Source: an uncultured Candidatus Thioglobus sp.
GTDB taxonomy: Bacteria; Pseudomonadota; Gammaproteobacteria; PS1; Pseudothioglobaceae
Direction of reading: 5' to 3'
Assembly (NCBI GenBank): GCA_900180385.1
Contig: FXLX01000001.1
Coordinates: 62,001 to 126,000, forward strand
DNA length: 64,000 bases
Under the pieces are notes generated by a model, which was not told the origin of the DNA, did no database searches, and saw only the letters and a list, made by a program, of their open reading frames with translations. Below are positions 30,693-40,119 of the stretch, one piece after another (positions within the stretch are counted from its first letter, which is position 1; every line of letters begins with the position of its first letter). Both the position numbers and the translations under genes were made by a program.

Positions 30693-31898
30693 ATGTTTCG
30701 ATTGATATTTTGCTTATTATTTTCTGGCTGGACTTATGCCAATGATACCCTAGCGCCAAAGAATGTGCCTGAAGCCCAGAGTTTTGAGGCGTTCATGGCT
30801 GATATTCGCCATCAGGCACTAGATCAGGGCGTTTCTAATGCTACGCTTGAACAAACCTTGAGCGCACTCACCCCCAACCCTAAAGTGCTTAAATTTGATC
30901 GAACTCAGGCAGAATTTAGCCAAAATTTTTGGCGTTATTTAGGCTCTAGAGTGAGTGAATATCGCTTAAATAATGGCGCTGAAAAGTTAAAAATCCATCA
31001 ACAAACCTTACAAAAAAACCAGCAAAAATACGGCGTTCCAGCACATATTGTGGTGGCATTTTGGGGCTTAGAAACCAACTACGGAACCTATACTGGAGAC
31101 TTGAGCTTAGTTAGGTCTTTAGCCACACTTAGCTACGACCAGCGTCGTCGTGATTTTTTTACCAAGCAATTATTAGCTTTACTTAAATTGATTGATGAAG
31201 GGAAAATCCCAGCAGATGCTAAAGGCTCTTGGGCAGGTGCGATGGGCAATGTGCAATTCATGCCGACCAATGTTGCAGCTTACGGTATTGACGCTGACAA
31301 CGATGGTGAAATTGGCTTGTGGGATAACACCCAAGATATCTTTGCCAGTGCTGCAAATTTTTTAGAAAAAATCGGCTGGCATCGAGGTGAACGCTGGGGG
31401 CGTGAAGTCAGTATTCCAACTAATTTTGATTACCAGCTTGCCAATTTAAAAACCAAAAAAACAGTCAATGAATGGCAAGCTCTAGGTGTGCGTACTGCAC
31501 AAGGCAATGATTTGCCAAACTCAACTTTAAAAGCTTCATTAATATTACCAATGGACTACAACGGCCCTACTTTTTTAACCTATCGTAATTTTCATGCAAT
31601 CCTACGTTGGAATCATTCTATTTTATATGCCTTGTCTGTTGGCCACTTATCTGACCGTCTAGCAGGCACAAGTCAATTAGTCGCCAAACCTATTACCGAG
31701 CCCTCATTAAGTCGTGAAGATACAGTGTTAATTCAAATCAAACTCAACCAACTGGGTTTTAACACAGGAGAGCCAGATGGCATATCTGGACCAAAAACCC
31801 GCAACGCAACGCGCCAATACCAGCATACCAACAACCTACCAATTGATGGCTACGTTGGCTACCAACTTTTGCAACAGCTTAAAAATACTTCTGAATGA
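30693..31898 (+). CDS. mltB: Lytic murein transglycosylase (MltB family) with peptidoglycan-binding domain
   Basis: Cleaves the glycan strand with formation of 1,6-anhydromuramic ends. Signal peptide of about 16 residues without a lipobox, so probably periplasmic instead of outer-membrane anchored. The catalytic Glu is in FWGLETNYGTYTG, with 'GNVQFMPTNVAAYGIDADNDG' downstream. A PG_binding_1 domain occupies roughly residues 343-398 ('INQLG'-like 'LNQLGFNTGEPDGISGPKT'). The stop overlaps ruvX by four bases. Confidence 0.92.
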   Translation: MFRLIFCLLFSGWTYANDTLAPKNVPEAQSFEAFMADIRHQALDQGVSNATLEQTLSALTPNPKVLKFDRTQAEFSQNFWRYLGSRVSEYRLNNGAEKLKIHQQTLQKNQQKYGVPAHIVVAFWGLETNYGTYTGDLSLVRSLATLSYDQRRRDFFTKQLLALLKLIDEGKIPADAKGSWAGAMGNVQFMPTNVAAYGIDADNDGEIGLWDNTQDIFASAANFLEKIGWHRGERWGREVSIPTNFDYQLANLKTKKTVNEWQALGVRTAQGNDLPNSTLKASLILPMDYNGPTFLTYRNFHAILRWNHSILYALSVGHLSDRLAGTSQLVAKPITEPSLSREDTVLIQIKLNQLGFNTGEPDGISGPKTRNATRQYQHTNNLPIDGYVGYQLLQQLKNTSE

Positions 31899-32314
31899 CT
31901 ATTGAAACTTATCTAGGTTTTGATGTTGGCACCAAACGCACTGGTGTTGCTATTGCCAATAGCTTAACTCAGCAGGCTAATGGCATAGACGTTGTCTCCC
32001 ATCATAAAAATGGCGCCACTAATTGGGACGGCTTTGACACAATCATTAAGCAACACAACATCAATTTGTTTATTGTTGGCGTGCCTTACGACAAAGATGG
32101 CAAAGAGCAAGAGATGACCTTTATCGCCAAATCTTTTGGCCGAAAACTCAGTGCCCGCTATGACATTGATATGGTTTTTGTTGATGAATATTTATCATCC
32201 AATGAAGCCAAAAAACAACTAAAATATAATCATCATCATAAGAACGCAGACCGCAGCGAGGTTGACAAACTCTCAGCAGCACTGATACTACAAACCTGGT
32301 TAGGAAATTCATGA
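31895..32314 (+). CDS. ruvX: RuvX/YqgF Holliday junction resolvase-like protein
   Basis: RNase H-fold protein thought to take part in 16S rRNA 5' processing or junction resolution. The 139 residues include GFDVGTKRTGVA (8-19, catalytic Asp), 'FIVGVPYDKDGKEQEMT', 'VFVDEYLSSNEA' and 'EVDKLSAALILQTWL'. It overlaps mltB and pyrB by four bases. The YqgE partner that often sits next to it is absent; in its place is mltB. Confidence 0.93.
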   Translation: MTIETYLGFDVGTKRTGVAIANSLTQQANGIDVVSHHKNGATNWDGFDTIIKQHNINLFIVGVPYDKDGKEQEMTFIAKSFGRKLSARYDIDMVFVDEYLSSNEAKKQLKYNHHHKNADRSEVDKLSAALILQTWLGNS

Positions 32315-33273
32315 AAAAAGACCCGATTAACAACCACATTCAACTAAATGATTCTGGCCAGTTAATTCATCTATTAGGTCTTGAAGGTTTATCCAAAGAA
32401 CACTTACTTGAAATCCTAGATAAGGCTGATAAGCTAATTGACAAAGATGGTAATCTAAAAAAATCCAAAGCATTGGATGACATGTCGGTGGCTAATTTAT
32501 TTTTTGAGCCATCTACCCGTACTAGAAACACCTTTGAAATTGCTGCCATGCGTAGTAGCGCCAATGTCATTAACGTTGATTTAGCTAACTCCGCTTTAAA
32601 GAAAAACGAAGCCTTGATGGATACCATGCATACATTAAAAGCAATGCAAATTGATATGTTTGTCATTCGCCATAAGCAATCAGGCATGCCACATCATGTA
32701 GCACACCATCTAGATGGTGTGGCTATTTTAAATGCGGGTGACGGCACCAACGCACATCCAACTCAAGCATTGCTTGATATGCTTAGCATTCGCCAGCATA
32801 AACCAAATTTTGAAAATTTATCTGTTGCTATTGTTGGCGATGTCACCCACTCTCGAGTGGCACACTCAAATATCCAAGCCTTAAAAACACTAGGCACAAC
32901 TGATATTCGTTTAATTGCACCAGAAGGTCTACAACATGATTCAGCACGCTGTGAAGCAGTAGCCTGCTTTAATGATATCAATAAAGGCTTAAAAGACTGT
33001 GACGTTATTATTGTATTACGCTTGCAAAAAGAGCGCATGATTGAAGCTGACATTCCTAATGAGCAAGAATATTTTGACCATTACGGACTAACCACTGAAC
33101 GCTTAGCACTTGCCAAAAAAGACGCCATTGTTATGCATCCAGGCCCTATCAACCGCGGCGTAGAAATTGACTCATCTGTTGCTGATGGCAACCAATCAAT
33201 TATCCTGCAACAAGTTACTAACGGCATTGCTGTGCGCATGGCAGTCATGCAAATTTTGGCTAAAAATTTATGA
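32311..33273 (+). CDS. pyrB: Aspartate carbamoyltransferase catalytic subunit
   Basis: Second step of pyrimidine synthesis, carbamoyl phosphate plus aspartate. The 320-residue protein has FFEPSTRTRNTFE (carbamoyl-phosphate site), 'DGTNAHPTQALLD', 'VAIVGDVTHSRVAHSN' and 'VMHPGPINRGVEI'. The ruvX-pyrB order is common in gammaproteobacteria. No pyrI regulatory chain or pyrC-like pseudo-DHOase follows; the next gene is a UPF0149 member. Confidence 0.97.
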   Translation: MKKDPINNHIQLNDSGQLIHLLGLEGLSKEHLLEILDKADKLIDKDGNLKKSKALDDMSVANLFFEPSTRTRNTFEIAAMRSSANVINVDLANSALKKNEALMDTMHTLKAMQIDMFVIRHKQSGMPHHVAHHLDGVAILNAGDGTNAHPTQALLDMLSIRQHKPNFENLSVAIVGDVTHSRVAHSNIQALKTLGTTDIRLIAPEGLQHDSARCEAVACFNDINKGLKDCDVIIVLRLQKERMIEADIPNEQEYFDHYGLTTERLALAKKDAIVMHPGPINRGVEIDSSVADGNQSIILQQVTNGIAVRMAVMQILAKNL

Positions 33274-33827
33274 ATAACACCCTTAATTATGACGACTTAA
33301 AGGCCACATTACATACACTCAATACAGATGACACCATCTCCAGCGCCCATGGCATATTATGTGGCTTTGCTTGTGTCAAGCCCGATCTAAGTTTGGATGA
33401 TTGGCTCAATGAAGTCTTGGTAAGTATTGATCTTAACAATCTGAATGAAAAAGCAGCCCATGAAGAATTGGCCCAAATTTATAATGAAACCTTGTCGCAA
33501 CTTAACGATGAAACACTCGATTTTCAATTGCTAATTGCCGACGACGATTCAAAACTGGGCGAACAAGCCAATACATTAATCGAATGGTGCCAAGGTTATT
33601 TGACTGGCCTAGGATTGCAAAAAATCTCCACCACAGATGATGATGCATTAGAGATGATAAAAGACATTTCTGAAATTTCAAAATTAGATACTGATCTACT
33701 TGATACCGAGCAAAATACACAGGATTTGAACGAAATCATTGAGTTTGTACGCATGGGAACCTTGCTAATACAGGAAACCTTACAGCCTTCCAAGCAGGAC
33801 TATATCAGCCCAGAAACACTGCATTAA
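33270..33827 (+). CDS. UPF0149 (YgfB/YecA-like) family protein
   Basis: A 185-residue acidic protein of the UPF0149 family: 'DTISSAHGILCGFACVKPDLSLDDWL' in two parts, 'ADDDSKLGEQANTLIEWCQGYLTGLG', and the closing 'EIIEFVRMGTLLIQE'. YgfB-like proteins are all-helical; one is an antagonist of a transcription activator in Pseudomonas, but the role here is unknown. It overlaps pyrB by four bases and ends the mltB-ruvX-pyrB operon. Confidence 0.88.
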   Translation: MNNTLNYDDLKATLHTLNTDDTISSAHGILCGFACVKPDLSLDDWLNEVLVSIDLNNLNEKAAHEELAQIYNETLSQLNDETLDFQLLIADDDSKLGEQANTLIEWCQGYLTGLGLQKISTTDDDALEMIKDISEISKLDTDLLDTEQNTQDLNEIIEFVRMGTLLIQETLQPSKQDYISPETLH

Positions 33828-34144
33828 TCACTTAAACGCAGCTGTAGAACGCGCTTAAATACTTTAAGTGCTGATAATATAACAATATCATAAAATTATG
33901 CCCTAGTGATAGTGTTGCAAAGCTGTTGCATGTGTATATCATAACGCACCCATAAGGGGATTAAATCTTGAGGAGGAGGTAGCCGCCTAACTAAACTTGA
34001 GGAGAATAAAAAAAACGACTACCTAATAGAAAATCATTAAATAAATCTCGGGGGAGAGAATAATGATCTTCTAAGTATTATTATACCATAATATTATAAA
34101 AATATAATATATTTTTAATTTTTTTAGAAGGACTAAATATAGAT
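33828..34144. promoter_or_regulatory. Structured leader with GGA-containing hairpins
   Basis: No gene is seen in these 317 bases. CTTGAGGAG occurs at 33967-33975 and 33996-34004, and CTCGGGGGAGAG at 34047-34058. AGGTAGCCG (33977-33985) can pair with CGACTACCT (34016-34024), and ATCATTA (34033-34039) with TAATGAT (34061-34067), placing TCTC-GGGGGA-GAGA as an inner hairpin with GGA in the loop. An AT-only stretch precedes the ATG at 34145. It could be a CsrA/RsmA-controlled leader or a separate small RNA. Confidence 0.45.
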
Positions 34145-34540
34145 ATGAAAATGGCAACAACATCACTATTCCCCACCAAAATCATAGCAACTTTTCTGCT
34201 TGCACTAGCTTCATTGTCAGCCAGTGCATTTATTGTTGATCATAAAACCGAAGTTATTCAGGCCGGAATTACTGGCGTTGAGCCAATTTATATGAACTAC
34301 ACACTAAAGAAAATTAGTACGCCATGTGCTTCTGGTGTGCGCAATTGTTGGCATGTTAGCTACGAAAAGAAAGCTTCAAAAGTACTTAAGGGCTATCGTG
34401 TTAAATTAAGCTATAACAACAACACCTTTACGGCACGAATGCTTAAAAAGCCCACTAAAGAGCATTTAAACATTCGAGTAAAAAGTGATTTACTAACCAT
34501 GCCAAGCACGGTTGCCATCAATGCATCTGTTGTTTATTAA
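34145..34540 (+). CDS. Hypothetical secreted protein
   Basis: A 131-residue protein with a clear signal peptide; cleavage is likely after the Ala near residue 28 (LLALASLSASA-FIV). The mature part is beta-rich with two cysteines (TPCASGVRNCWHVSY) that could form a disulfide in the periplasm. No family is recognised. It converges on another small secreted gene with 5 bases between stops, and has a long structured leader. A second in-frame ATG two codons in is equally possible as start. Confidence 0.7.
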   Translation: MKMATTSLFPTKIIATFLLALASLSASAFIVDHKTEVIQAGITGVEPIYMNYTLKKISTPCASGVRNCWHVSYEKKASKVLKGYRVKLSYNNNTFTARMLKKPTKEHLNIRVKSDLLTMPSTVAINASVVY

Positions 34541-34545
34541 AAGCC

Positions 34546-34797
34546 CTAACGACTTAAACTAGCAACTTGCTGTGGTAGCTTGGCTACTGGTATAGACATA
34601 GCCTCTACAACAAAATCATAACCCTTGTTACCATAGTTATAAAAAGCTGAATTAGCTTGTTGTGCTTGACTGTATGCTGATGTTTCAAACATGGCTAATG
34701 GATTAAACGTTGCATACGGAGCTGATGACTGTGCAGAAGCGCTAGCAGCCAAAAGTAATATTGTTATTGCAAGAGTGTTTAAAATTAGTTTCATCAT
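34546..34797 (-). CDS. Hypothetical small secreted protein
   Basis: An 83-residue protein with a signal peptide (MMKLILNTLAITILLLAASASA, cut near residue 22) and a short mature part rich in Ala, Tyr, Asn and Gln (YSQAQQANSAFYNYGNKGY). No family recognised. Upstream is a spacer with GGA hairpins and a direct repeat TGCCGACA. The paired position with the other secreted gene and similar leaders suggest related control, though the two proteins share no sequence. Confidence 0.65.
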   Translation of the reverse strand: MMKLILNTLAITILLLAASASAQSSAPYATFNPLAMFETSAYSQAQQANSAFYNYGNKGYDFVVEAMSIPVAKLPQQVASLSR

Positions 34798-34989
34798 GTT
34801 TGTTTTAGTTAATTAGTATGCCGACACCTTATCTCTTGAGGAGAGAATAATTCTTGGGGGAGAGTGCCGACATATGAACCAGTATATCATGTTTTTATAA
34901 TATGTCAAGTTTATAATATAGATAATAAATAGATTAAATAAAACCATAAAATGACCCTACTTGCATTAAAAACAACACTATAAGCCCCG
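34798..34989. promoter_or_regulatory. Upstream region of the small secreted gene: direct repeats and GGA motifs
   Basis: TGCCGACA is repeated at 34819-34826 and 34865-34872. Between them lie TCTCTTGAGGAGAGA (34832-34846) and TTCTTGGGGGAGAG (34851-34864), both GGA-containing and able to form short hairpins on the plus strand. The rest is AT-rich and has no gene. Confidence 0.4.
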
Positions 34990-35097
34990 CTCAATATGTA
35001 AGAGGTAACTAGACCAAACATTATGTGGGGATAATGTTAAAATATCACGAGGAGAGAACAACAAAGGCGCCAGAGGAGGTGCCTTTGTTGTTGTTTT
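34990..35097 (+). ncRNA. Candidate small RNA with GGA loops and its own terminator
   Basis: The rightward segment contains a hairpin AACATTAT / ATAATGTT with loop GTGGGG (near 35017-35038), then CGAGGAGAG, then a strong terminator AACAACAAAGGC / GCCTTTGTTGTT (35057-35068, 35081-35092) whose loop carries AGAGGAGG, followed by a T run. Exposed GGA in loops is the CsrA/RsmA recognition signature. TATAAG at about 34980 is a weak -10; the 5' end is a guess. Confidence 0.4.
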
Positions 35098-35230
35098 TAA
35101 CTCAAATAAACTGTCGCCCAAGTACCGCCAAAGAGGGGGAGAAAACCTTTTGTTAGCCAAAAGGAAAGCAATACTCGAACGACTTAGCAATCATTATAGA
35201 ACAACCTTATAATCATGTAAAACGAAAAAA
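35098..35230. promoter_or_regulatory. Promoter region of the LysR-type gene
   Basis: TATAAT at 35208-35213 is a consensus -10, putting the start of transcription near 35220, about 10 bases before the apparent first codon. A hairpin CCTTTTG / CAAAAGG lies at about 35151-35170. The leader would be almost absent and has no ribosome-binding sequence. Confidence 0.45.
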
Positions 35231-36076
35231 ATTGATTTTAATAATCGATATTTAGTTGCCTTACGCAAGCACCTGCATTTTTCAAAAGTGGCTCAAGAGT
35301 GTTTTGTTAGTCAATCAACCCTTAGCGCTGGTATCAATAAACTTAAACAAGGACTGGGGCAGTTGGTTGAGTGCAATAATAAGAATGCACTGTTCACTCC
35401 AGCAGGTGAAAAAGTTGTAGAGCAAGCTAAGTATGTGATACTTTCAGCCTATGATTTGGTACAAATTGCACAACAATCCTTCTTTGACTCACAGATAAAA
35501 ATTGGCGTTATTCCAACTATATCTCCGTTCTTATTGCCAGAATTTCTTAACTCCATCAAACAAAAATATCCGAATCTTGGCGTTTCACTGATCGAAGACA
35601 CTAATCAAAACTTACTTAAACTGGTTTCAACCATGGAGCTTGATTTAATTCTTATCGCTCTACCAACCAACATTCCAGAGGGTGTTTACACGCATAAATT
35701 GTTTAAAGATCCTTTACATTTGGTGCATCATAAAAATAGAGTTAACCAAGAATTCTTAGACAAAGAACTTTTGCTATTAGCCGAAGGAAGTTGTTTACGC
35801 GAGCATGTGTTGTTAGCTCACGATATAAGTAACGATAAAATTTCTGACATTAAGTGTACTAGCTTGCCAACCCTTGTAGCCATGATTAATATGGAAATGG
35901 GCGTTAGTTTTCTACCGAAAATGTCAATCGAACAAACAGTAAGCTTGAATTACCCAAATCTAGTAGTGAGAAGCGCCTGTCAAAAAACAGCCAGAAACAT
36001 CGCTATTGCTTGTCGAGATAACCATCCTAATAAACAAGATATTATTGAAATTTCAAACCTTATTCAGCATAAGTAA
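35231..36076 (+). CDS. LysR-type transcription regulator, OxyR-like
   Basis: The body is a LysR-family regulator: helix-turn-helix 'FSKVAQECFVSQSTLSAGIN', then an effector domain. The first ATG/GTG in frame (35288) would cut off the first HTH helix; reading upstream, the N-terminal piece IDFNNRYLVALRKHLHFSK aligns with OxyR-type starts and begins at an ATT codon (35231). So either AUU is used as start or the start codon has mutated. Two cysteines seen at mid and late positions (SCLREHV; IKCTSL) could be redox sensors as in OxyR. A hairpin terminator follows. Confidence 0.72.
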   Translation: MDFNNRYLVALRKHLHFSKVAQECFVSQSTLSAGINKLKQGLGQLVECNNKNALFTPAGEKVVEQAKYVILSAYDLVQIAQQSFFDSQIKIGVIPTISPFLLPEFLNSIKQKYPNLGVSLIEDTNQNLLKLVSTMELDLILIALPTNIPEGVYTHKLFKDPLHLVHHKNRVNQEFLDKELLLLAEGSCLREHVLLAHDISNDKISDIKCTSLPTLVAMINMEMGVSFLPKMSIEQTVSLNYPNLVVRSACQKTARNIAIACRDNHPNKQDIIEISNLIQHK

Positions 36077-36099
36077 ACTTTTAACAAATAATAGGCGAT

Positions 36100-36129
36100 A
36101 AAAAAGCACATCCAAGGACGTGCTTTTTT
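36100..36129. terminator. Terminator after the LysR-type gene
   Basis: AAAAAAGCACaTCC / GGAcGTGCTTTTTT forms a stem with one mismatch and a 2-4 nt loop and T6 on either side. It can end the rightward LysR transcript and the leftward tRNA-Phe transcript. Confidence 0.8.
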
Positions 36130-36137
36130 ATTAAATA

Positions 36138-36213
36138 TGGTGGCCGCACCTAGAATTGAACTAGGGACACAGGGATTTTCAATCCCTTGCTCTACCAACT
36201 GAGCTATGCGGCC
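36138..36213 (-). tRNA. tRNA-Phe (GAA)
   Basis: A 76-nt cloverleaf read leftward: acceptor GGCCGCA/TGCGGCC, D-arm GCTCAGTTGGTAGAGC, anticodon stem GGGAT/ATCCC with loop TGAAA giving GAA, T-loop GTTCAATTC, encoded CCA. Confidence 0.95.
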
Positions 36214-36259
36214 GTAAAAGTCAGAATTATACCCATAAAATCAACCTAAAAACTAAAAA

Positions 36260-37219
<960 letters not shown>

Positions 37220-37286
37220 TTATACTTATACACAGACTAAAATCAGCCTTTTAGATACAGACATTATAAAGCAAGCGCAAATCCCC

Positions 37287-39551
37287 TTGAAAAAAAATAC
37301 CACCATAAAATCCAAAAAAAACTTGAACAAACCGCGCACAAAAGCCAGTAGTGAAATTCTGTTTATTTCTTTGGTGGCAATTGGTCTGGTTTATTTAGCG
37401 GCACTATTTACTCATTCAGCCCATGAAACCCCTTGGTCTGGTGACATTGCACTTGATAGCTCAGTAGCCAACTTCGCTGGTATTTTTGGTGCTTATTTAA
37501 GTGATATCTCGCTATCTATTTTTGGCTATAGTGCTTATATCATTCCTATTTCTCTGGTTTGGCTGGGCTGGCGCATCCATAAAAATGCTGAACAACGCAC
37601 TTCAAACAAATCTTTGGTGTTTATTCGCACGCTTGCGCTGCTCGTATTAATCACTTTTAGTAGCGCTTTTCTTGCCCAAAATTTTGCCAATATTGGTGCT
37701 TCTGGCGGCGATCTTGGTATTAGCATGCATGATTATTTTGGCGTTTTGTTTGGTGGCACTTCATTGATTATTTACTTGAGCATCATGATGATCAGCTTTA
37801 GTGTTGCCACAAGCGCCTCCTGGATTAATATTTTTTCTTCTACCGGTGAATTTTTAGCCACTTTCTTCGCCAATCTTAAACAAAAACGCGCACAAGCCAA
37901 ACTCAACAAACCGACTATTAACAAACCTGATGTTGTTGACAAAGTTAAAGAGTCCAAATTTAAAAAAACCAAGAAAATTAACAAGCCTGCATCATCCAAC
38001 TTATTTAATACAGGTGCAGTTGCCGGATTGCCGAGCCTTGATTTGTTAGACGAGCTAGTCGTCAACACTCAAGGATTTTCTGAGAAAGTTTTAGAAGACA
38101 TGTCACGCCAAGTTGAGCTCAAACTTAAAGATTTTGGCTTTGAGGTTAATGTCACAACTGTAACGCCTGGGCCAGTTATTACCCAATTTGAACTTTCCCT
38201 TGCGCCAGGCGTTAAAGTTTCACAAATCATCAACCTAAGCAAGGATTTGGCTCGCGCACTGTTAGTAGAAAGCGTGAGAATTGTAGATGTAATTCCTGGC
38301 AAGCCGGTGATCGGACTAGAAATTCCTAACGAATCTAGAGAGATGATCAGCCTTAAAGAAGTGCTTGCTTCACAAGAATTTGCAGATTCAAAATCAACCT
38401 TAAGTATGGGGCTTGGCAAAGATATTAATGGCAAGCCGATAATTGCAAATTTAGCAAAAATGCCGCACTTACTCGTGGCTGGTGCAACTGGAATGGGTAA
38501 GTCAGTTGGCCTTAACGCGATGATTTTAAGCGTGCTTTACAAAGCTAAACCTGAAGATGTACGCATCATCATGATTGATCCAAAAATTGTTGAATTGGCT
38601 ATTTATGCCGACATTCCGCACCTATTAACACCAGTCGTCACCGACATGAACGAAGCCGCTTCAGCGCTTTGGTGGTGTGTGAATGAAATGGAACGTCGTT
38701 ATGCACTATTGGCTAAATTTGGTGTGCGCAACATTGATGGCTTTAACGATAAGCTTAAAAAATCCAGAGATAAAGGCGAGCCATTATTAGACCCTAGTTT
38801 TAATAAAAATACTGCAGAAGAAGGCGAGAAAGCGCCAGAGCTTGATACTCTGCCATTAATCATGCTGGTGATTGATGAATTCGCTGATATGCTTGGCGCC
38901 CTAGCCCAAGAAGATCGTGCTAAAGCTAAACGCGTTGAAGCATTGATTGTACGCTTGGCACAAAAAGCACGTGCTGCAGGTATTCATATTATCATCGCTA
39001 CACAGCGTCCAAGTGTTGATGTAATTACTGGCTTAATCAAATCTAATGTACCAACCCGTATTGCCTTTAAGGTATCTTCCAAGGTTGACTCACGCACCGT
39101 TCTTGATCAAGGTGGTGCCGAGCAGTTGCTAGGTATGGGTGACATGCTCTACATGAGTCCTGGCATGTCACACCTTGTCCGTGTGCATGGCGCTTTTGTA
39201 GACGATGATGAAATCTTGCGCGTGGTCAATTTCTTAAAAGAAAATTCTGAAACCAACTACCTTGATGGCATTCTTAATGCGCATAGCGAATCACAAGATT
39301 CACATGAGTCATCAACTGGCGCTAAATCAGTTGCTACGGGTGAAATGGATGCACTATATGACGAAGCAGTACAAATCGTTACCTCATCAAGAAGGGCCTC
39401 TATTTCGAGCTTACAGCGTCGTATGCGCATTGGTTATAACCGCGCCGCACGCATTATTGAAGATATGGAAGCCGCAGGTGTTGTTAGCACCATGAATAGC
39501 GCTGGCAATCGTCAAGTGTTAGCACCAGAGCCAATCAATACTGATGGTTAG
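37287..39551 (+). CDS. ftsK: DNA translocase FtsK
   Basis: Hexameric motor pumping DNA at the septum and activating XerCD at dif. The 754-residue protein starts with TTG; N-terminal membrane segments (about residues 23-180, four to five helices), a short Lys-rich linker, then the alpha/beta motor with Walker A GATGMGKS and Walker B 'LIMLVIDEFADML', and the C-terminal gamma winged helix (ALYDEAVQIVTSSRRASISS). The linker is much shorter than in E. coli, normal for compact genomes. Overlaps lolA. Confidence 0.96.
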   Translation: MKKNTTIKSKKNLNKPRTKASSEILFISLVAIGLVYLAALFTHSAHETPWSGDIALDSSVANFAGIFGAYLSDISLSIFGYSAYIIPISLVWLGWRIHKNAEQRTSNKSLVFIRTLALLVLITFSSAFLAQNFANIGASGGDLGISMHDYFGVLFGGTSLIIYLSIMMISFSVATSASWINIFSSTGEFLATFFANLKQKRAQAKLNKPTINKPDVVDKVKESKFKKTKKINKPASSNLFNTGAVAGLPSLDLLDELVVNTQGFSEKVLEDMSRQVELKLKDFGFEVNVTTVTPGPVITQFELSLAPGVKVSQIINLSKDLARALLVESVRIVDVIPGKPVIGLEIPNESREMISLKEVLASQEFADSKSTLSMGLGKDINGKPIIANLAKMPHLLVAGATGMGKSVGLNAMILSVLYKAKPEDVRIIMIDPKIVELAIYADIPHLLTPVVTDMNEAASALWWCVNEMERRYALLAKFGVRNIDGFNDKLKKSRDKGEPLLDPSFNKNTAEEGEKAPELDTLPLIMLVIDEFADMLGALAQEDRAKAKRVEALIVRLAQKARAAGIHIIIATQRPSVDVITGLIKSNVPTRIAFKVSSKVDSRTVLDQGGAEQLLGMGDMLYMSPGMSHLVRVHGAFVDDDEILRVVNFLKENSETNYLDGILNAHSESQDSHESSTGAKSVATGEMDALYDEAVQIVTSSRRASISSLQRRMRIGYNRAARIIEDMEAAGVVSTMNSAGNRQVLAPEPINTDG

Positions 39552-40119
39552 ATGGTTGTCGGTATTGGCCGTTTGTTATTCAAGCTTGAGCATTGCCAGT
39601 AATGAATTTAGGGATTTTTTTAATTCATTCGAGTCCCTCAGTGCAAATTTCAGTCAGCAAACCTACAGTAACACCGGCATGGTGCTGGCCAACACTTCTG
39701 GCAATTTAAAATTTCAACGCCCTGCACAGTTTGTTTGGCAAACCGATCTACCCTTTGAACAAACCTTGTTATTAAGTAATAATGAATTATGGCTGGTTGA
39801 TTATGAATTAGAACAAGCCAGCATGCGCTCTATTGATGAATTAAAAAATACACCACTATATTGGCTGATTAATCGCCCTGATCAGCTCGATACATTACCT
39901 AGTTTTACAGATAGTCAACAAGGTGTTCGCTGGTATAGCACGCAACAAGACGATACTTTAAGTTTTGGTTTTGTGAATAAAAAATTAGCTGCAATCAAGC
40001 TAAACAATCGATTAGATCAGCAAGTTTTGGTATCTTTTAGTAAGCTAAAAACAAACCCTAGCTTTAAACAAAATACCTTTAAATTAACACTTGGTGCAGA
40101 TTTTGACGTGATTAGATAG
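39544..40119 (+). CDS. lolA: Outer-membrane lipoprotein carrier LolA
   Basis: Periplasmic chaperone that carries lipoproteins from LolCDE to LolB. Signal peptide of about 18 residues (VRWLSVLAVCYSSLSIAS); mature part shows 'FDSFESLSANFSQ'-like 'FFNSFESLSANFSQQTY', 'GNLKFQRPAQFVWQ', and 'LWLVDYELEQASMRSID'. Length 191. It overlaps ftsK by eight bases and converges on the hemN fragment with eight shared bases. Confidence 0.93.
   Translation: MVRWLSVLAVCYSSLSIASNEFRDFFNSFESLSANFSQQTYSNTGMVLANTSGNLKFQRPAQFVWQTDLPFEQTLLLSNNELWLVDYELEQASMRSIDELKNTPLYWLINRPDQLDTLPSFTDSQQGVRWYSTQQDDTLSFGFVNKKLAAIKLNNRLDQQVLVSFSKLKTNPSFKQNTFKLTLGADFDVIR

Noticed and set aside
34978..35190. 70-residue minus-strand reading frame
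   Set aside because: It runs antisense through a strong rightward terminator and GGA hairpins, has no ribosome site and an odd composition (ends in SLLHIERGL); it is more likely chance.
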